Assembly (NCBI GenBank): GCA_030446525.1
Contig: JAUJNC010000004.1
Coordinates: 19,553 to 63,579, forward strand
DNA from: Armatimonadaceae bacterium
Lineage (GTDB): Bacteria; Armatimonadota; Armatimonadia; Armatimonadales; Armatimonadaceae
Reading direction: 5' to 3'
Length of the DNA: 44,027 nucleotides
Below are positions 42,731 through 44,027 of the stretch, one piece after another. Position 1 is the stretch's first letter. Every line of letters starts with the position of its first letter. The notes beneath the pieces were generated by a model. The model had not been told where the DNA came from. It worked only from the letters and a program-made list of their open reading frames with translations, and ran no database searches. The position numbers and the translations under genes are program-made.

Positions 42731-43864
42731 TCACTCCTCGTGGCCGAGGACGGCTTCCTTCAGGCGGCCGAAGATGCCCTTCGACTCCTGGGCAGGTTTC
42801 TCGCCGCGCAGGACAGCCAGCTGGCGCAGCAGCTTTTTCTCCTCGTCGGTGAGGCGGGCGGGGACTTCCACCTTTACGCCGACGTGCAGGTCGCCCTTGC
42901 CGCCGCGGCCGTTGATGTCGGGCATCCCGAAACCGCGCAGGCGGAAGACGGTGCCGGTCTGCGTCCCTTCGGGGACGGCGATCGTGCCCTTCTCGCCGCC
43001 GAGCGTGGGGACGGAGATCTCGTCGCCGAGCGCCGCCTGCGTGTAGGAGATGGGGACCTCAATGAAAAGGTCCTGCCCCTGCCGCTCGAAGAGCGGGTGC
43101 TCCCTGACGTGGAAGAAGACGTACAGGTCGCCGGGCGGGCCGCCTAATGCGCCGCTTTCGCCCTCGCCAGGGTATTGGAAGCGCATCCCGTCGTCCACGC
43201 CGGGCCGGACGTTGATGGTGAACTCGCGGACCTTGCGGGCGCGCCCCTGGCCCTGGCAGGCGGGGCAGGGCGTGGGCACGATCCGCCCCGTGCCGCCGCA
43301 GCGGGCGCAGGGGGCGGCGGTGGCGAACGTGCCCAGGATGGTGTTCTGCGTGTGGCGCACCTGGCCCTGGCCGTTGCAGGCCGTGCAGGTGACCGGTTTC
43401 GTGCCCGGGGCGGCGCCCGAACCGCCGCAGGTGTCGCAGGTCTCGATGCGCTGCAAGCGGACCGTCTTTTCGACGCCCGCGTACGCCTCTTCCAGCGTCA
43501 CCTCCAGGTCGTAGCGCAGGTCCGAGCCGCGCTGGACGGCGGAGCGGCCGCGCCCCTGGGCCGCGCCGTTGAAGAAGATGTCGAAGATGTCGCCGAAGCC
43601 GCCGAAACCACCCCCGAAGCCGCCGGCGCCCCCGCCGTTCAGGCTGTCGTGCCCATAGCGGTCGTACATCTGGCGCTTGTCCGCGTCGGACAGCACCTCG
43701 TAGGCCTCGGCCACCTCCTTGAACTTCTCCTCGGCCTCTTTGTCGCCGGGGTTGACGTCCGGGTGGTACTTGAGCGCGAGCTTGCGGTAGGCCGACTTGA
43801 TCTCGCCCTCGCCCGCGCCCCGATCGACCTCCAGAACCTGGTAGAAATCGCGCTTTGTCGCCAT
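42731..43864 (-). CDS. dnaJ: Chaperone protein DnaJ
   Basis: 377 residues and full length. J-domain helix [18 protein letters not shown] has HPD at residues 34-36. A Gly/Phe-rich region (about 75-105) is followed by four zinc-finger repeats ([32 protein letters not shown]; about 143-215). The C-terminal client-binding domain with dimerisation tail completes it. DnaJ delivers unfolded proteins to DnaK and stimulates its ATPase. GAGCGGTAAAGGGACCG precedes the ATG at 43864. The gene just upstream on the same strand may be dnaK. No heat-shock CIRCE repeat is visible in the 8-base gap. Confidence 0.97.
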   Translation of the reverse strand: MATKRDFYQVLEVDRGAGEGEIKSAYRKLALKYHPDVNPGDKEAEEKFKEVAEAYEVLSDADKRQMYDRYGHDSLNGGGAGGFGGGFGGFGDIFDIFFNGAAQGRGRSAVQRGSDLRYDLEVTLEEAYAGVEKTVRLQRIETCDTCGGSGAAPGTKPVTCTACNGQGQVRHTQNTILGTFATAAPCARCGGTGRIVPTPCPACQGQGRARKVREFTINVRPGVDDGMRFQYPGEGESGALGGPPGDLYVFFHVREHPLFERQGQDLFIEVPISYTQAALGDEISVPTLGGEKGTIAVPEGTQTGTVFRLRGFGMPDINGRGGKGDLHVGVKVEVPARLTDEEKKLLRQLAVLRGEKPAQESKGIFGRLKEAVLGHEE

Positions 43865-43872
43865 CGGTCCCT

Positions 43873-44027
43873 TTACCGCTCCTCGCGGAACTCCCCGACC
43901 ACTGCGTCCCCGGCGGGCGCGCGCCAGCCCGCCGCCGTGCCCGACGGGTCCCCGTCGGGCGCTGCGTCGTCGTGGGTGGTGCGGGCGCGGGCGGGGGCGG
44001 GGGGCTCCGGGGGCGGCGGCGCGCCCG
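43873..44027 (-). CDS. C-terminal end of an upstream gene (possibly dnaK), partial
   Basis: Open from the window edge to a stop at 43873, giving about 51 residues: a Pro/Ala/Arg-rich low-complexity tail ending [12 protein letters not shown]. The short end motif recalls the D-V-V-D-A-E-F-E-E tail of DnaK, and dnaK is the expected neighbour of dnaJ. A GrpE end would look different. It runs off the window, so the identity is tentative. The 8-base gap to the dnaJ start supports one operon. Confidence 0.45.
   Translation of the reverse strand, partial: GAPPPPEPPAPARARTTHDDAAPDGDPSGTAAGWRAPAGDAVVGEFREER

Noticed and set aside
1..44027. CRISPR array, tRNA or rRNA genes
   Set aside because: No regularly spaced repeats and no cloverleaf-type sequence with a T-arm motif were seen on reading both strands.

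Overview
The window is high-GC chromosomal DNA from a free-living bacterium. It most resembles Armatimonadota (inference). Pointers to that phylum are a DUF1559-type prepilin with the [19 protein letters not shown] helix and downstream DETLP motif, a large DUF6785-type membrane protein, two phytanoyl-CoA-dioxygenase-family genes beside an AraC regulator, a PEP-CTERM protein, and several proteins of a kind common in Armatimonadota and Planctomycetota. No rRNA, tRNA, transposase, integrase or CRISPR array was seen. The one clear RNA gene is RNase P RNA on the minus strand. Sequence quality is uneven: bases 1-160 are homopolymer-rich edge sequence, and at least a dozen genes carry single-base frameshifts. 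Many look like consensus errors, since mnmE alone has about seven breaks and dsbD has a compensating pair.

Layout. 0.16-2.3 kb: two coupled PD40/TolB-like propeller proteins and a small CxxC protein. 2.3-7.6 kb: an ABC-exporter operon (a 5'-truncated half-transporter, a tiny membrane protein, a full half-transporter, a HlyD-like adaptor). 7.6-8.7 kb: nagA on the minus strand. 9.1-12.3 kb: a run of small, unrelated, co-oriented genes (DHFR-like, DUF3592-like, zinc ribbon, secreted protein, Coq4-motif protein) separated by imperfect palindromes resembling integron attC sites. 12.3-13.8 kb: a decayed or badly sequenced gene. 14.0-14.4 kb: a MazE antitoxin with a MazF stump joined to a GH16-like tail. 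14.4-15.4 kb: a PfkB sugar kinase.

15.5-17.4 kb holds the most interesting module: an AAA15-type ATPase abutting a stand-alone TOPRIM-like protein, lower in GC than its surroundings, with its own promoter and two palindromes. It has the layout of a split OLD/PARIS-type defence pair. 17.4-22.3 kb: three frameshifted genes (a conserved protein of unknown function, a metallophosphoesterase, a caspase-like protease). 22.3-26.8 kb: dsbD, a second metallophosphoesterase, a Dabb-domain gene, rnpB, and the prepilin with a strong intrinsic terminator.

27-33.5 kb: pgeF, an ECF sigma factor with a zinc-finger/FecR anti-sigma protein, a secreted CxxCH protein, a PEP-CTERM protein and an orphan zinc-finger anti-sigma factor. 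33.6-35.9 kb: two small membrane proteins and mnmE. 35.9-39.8 kb: an RBBP9-like hydrolase, the AraC regulator, the two dioxygenases and a short antitoxin-like gene. 39.8-44.0 kb (minus strand): a housekeeping run, read as a possible dnaK end, dnaJ, prmA and the DUF6785 membrane protein.
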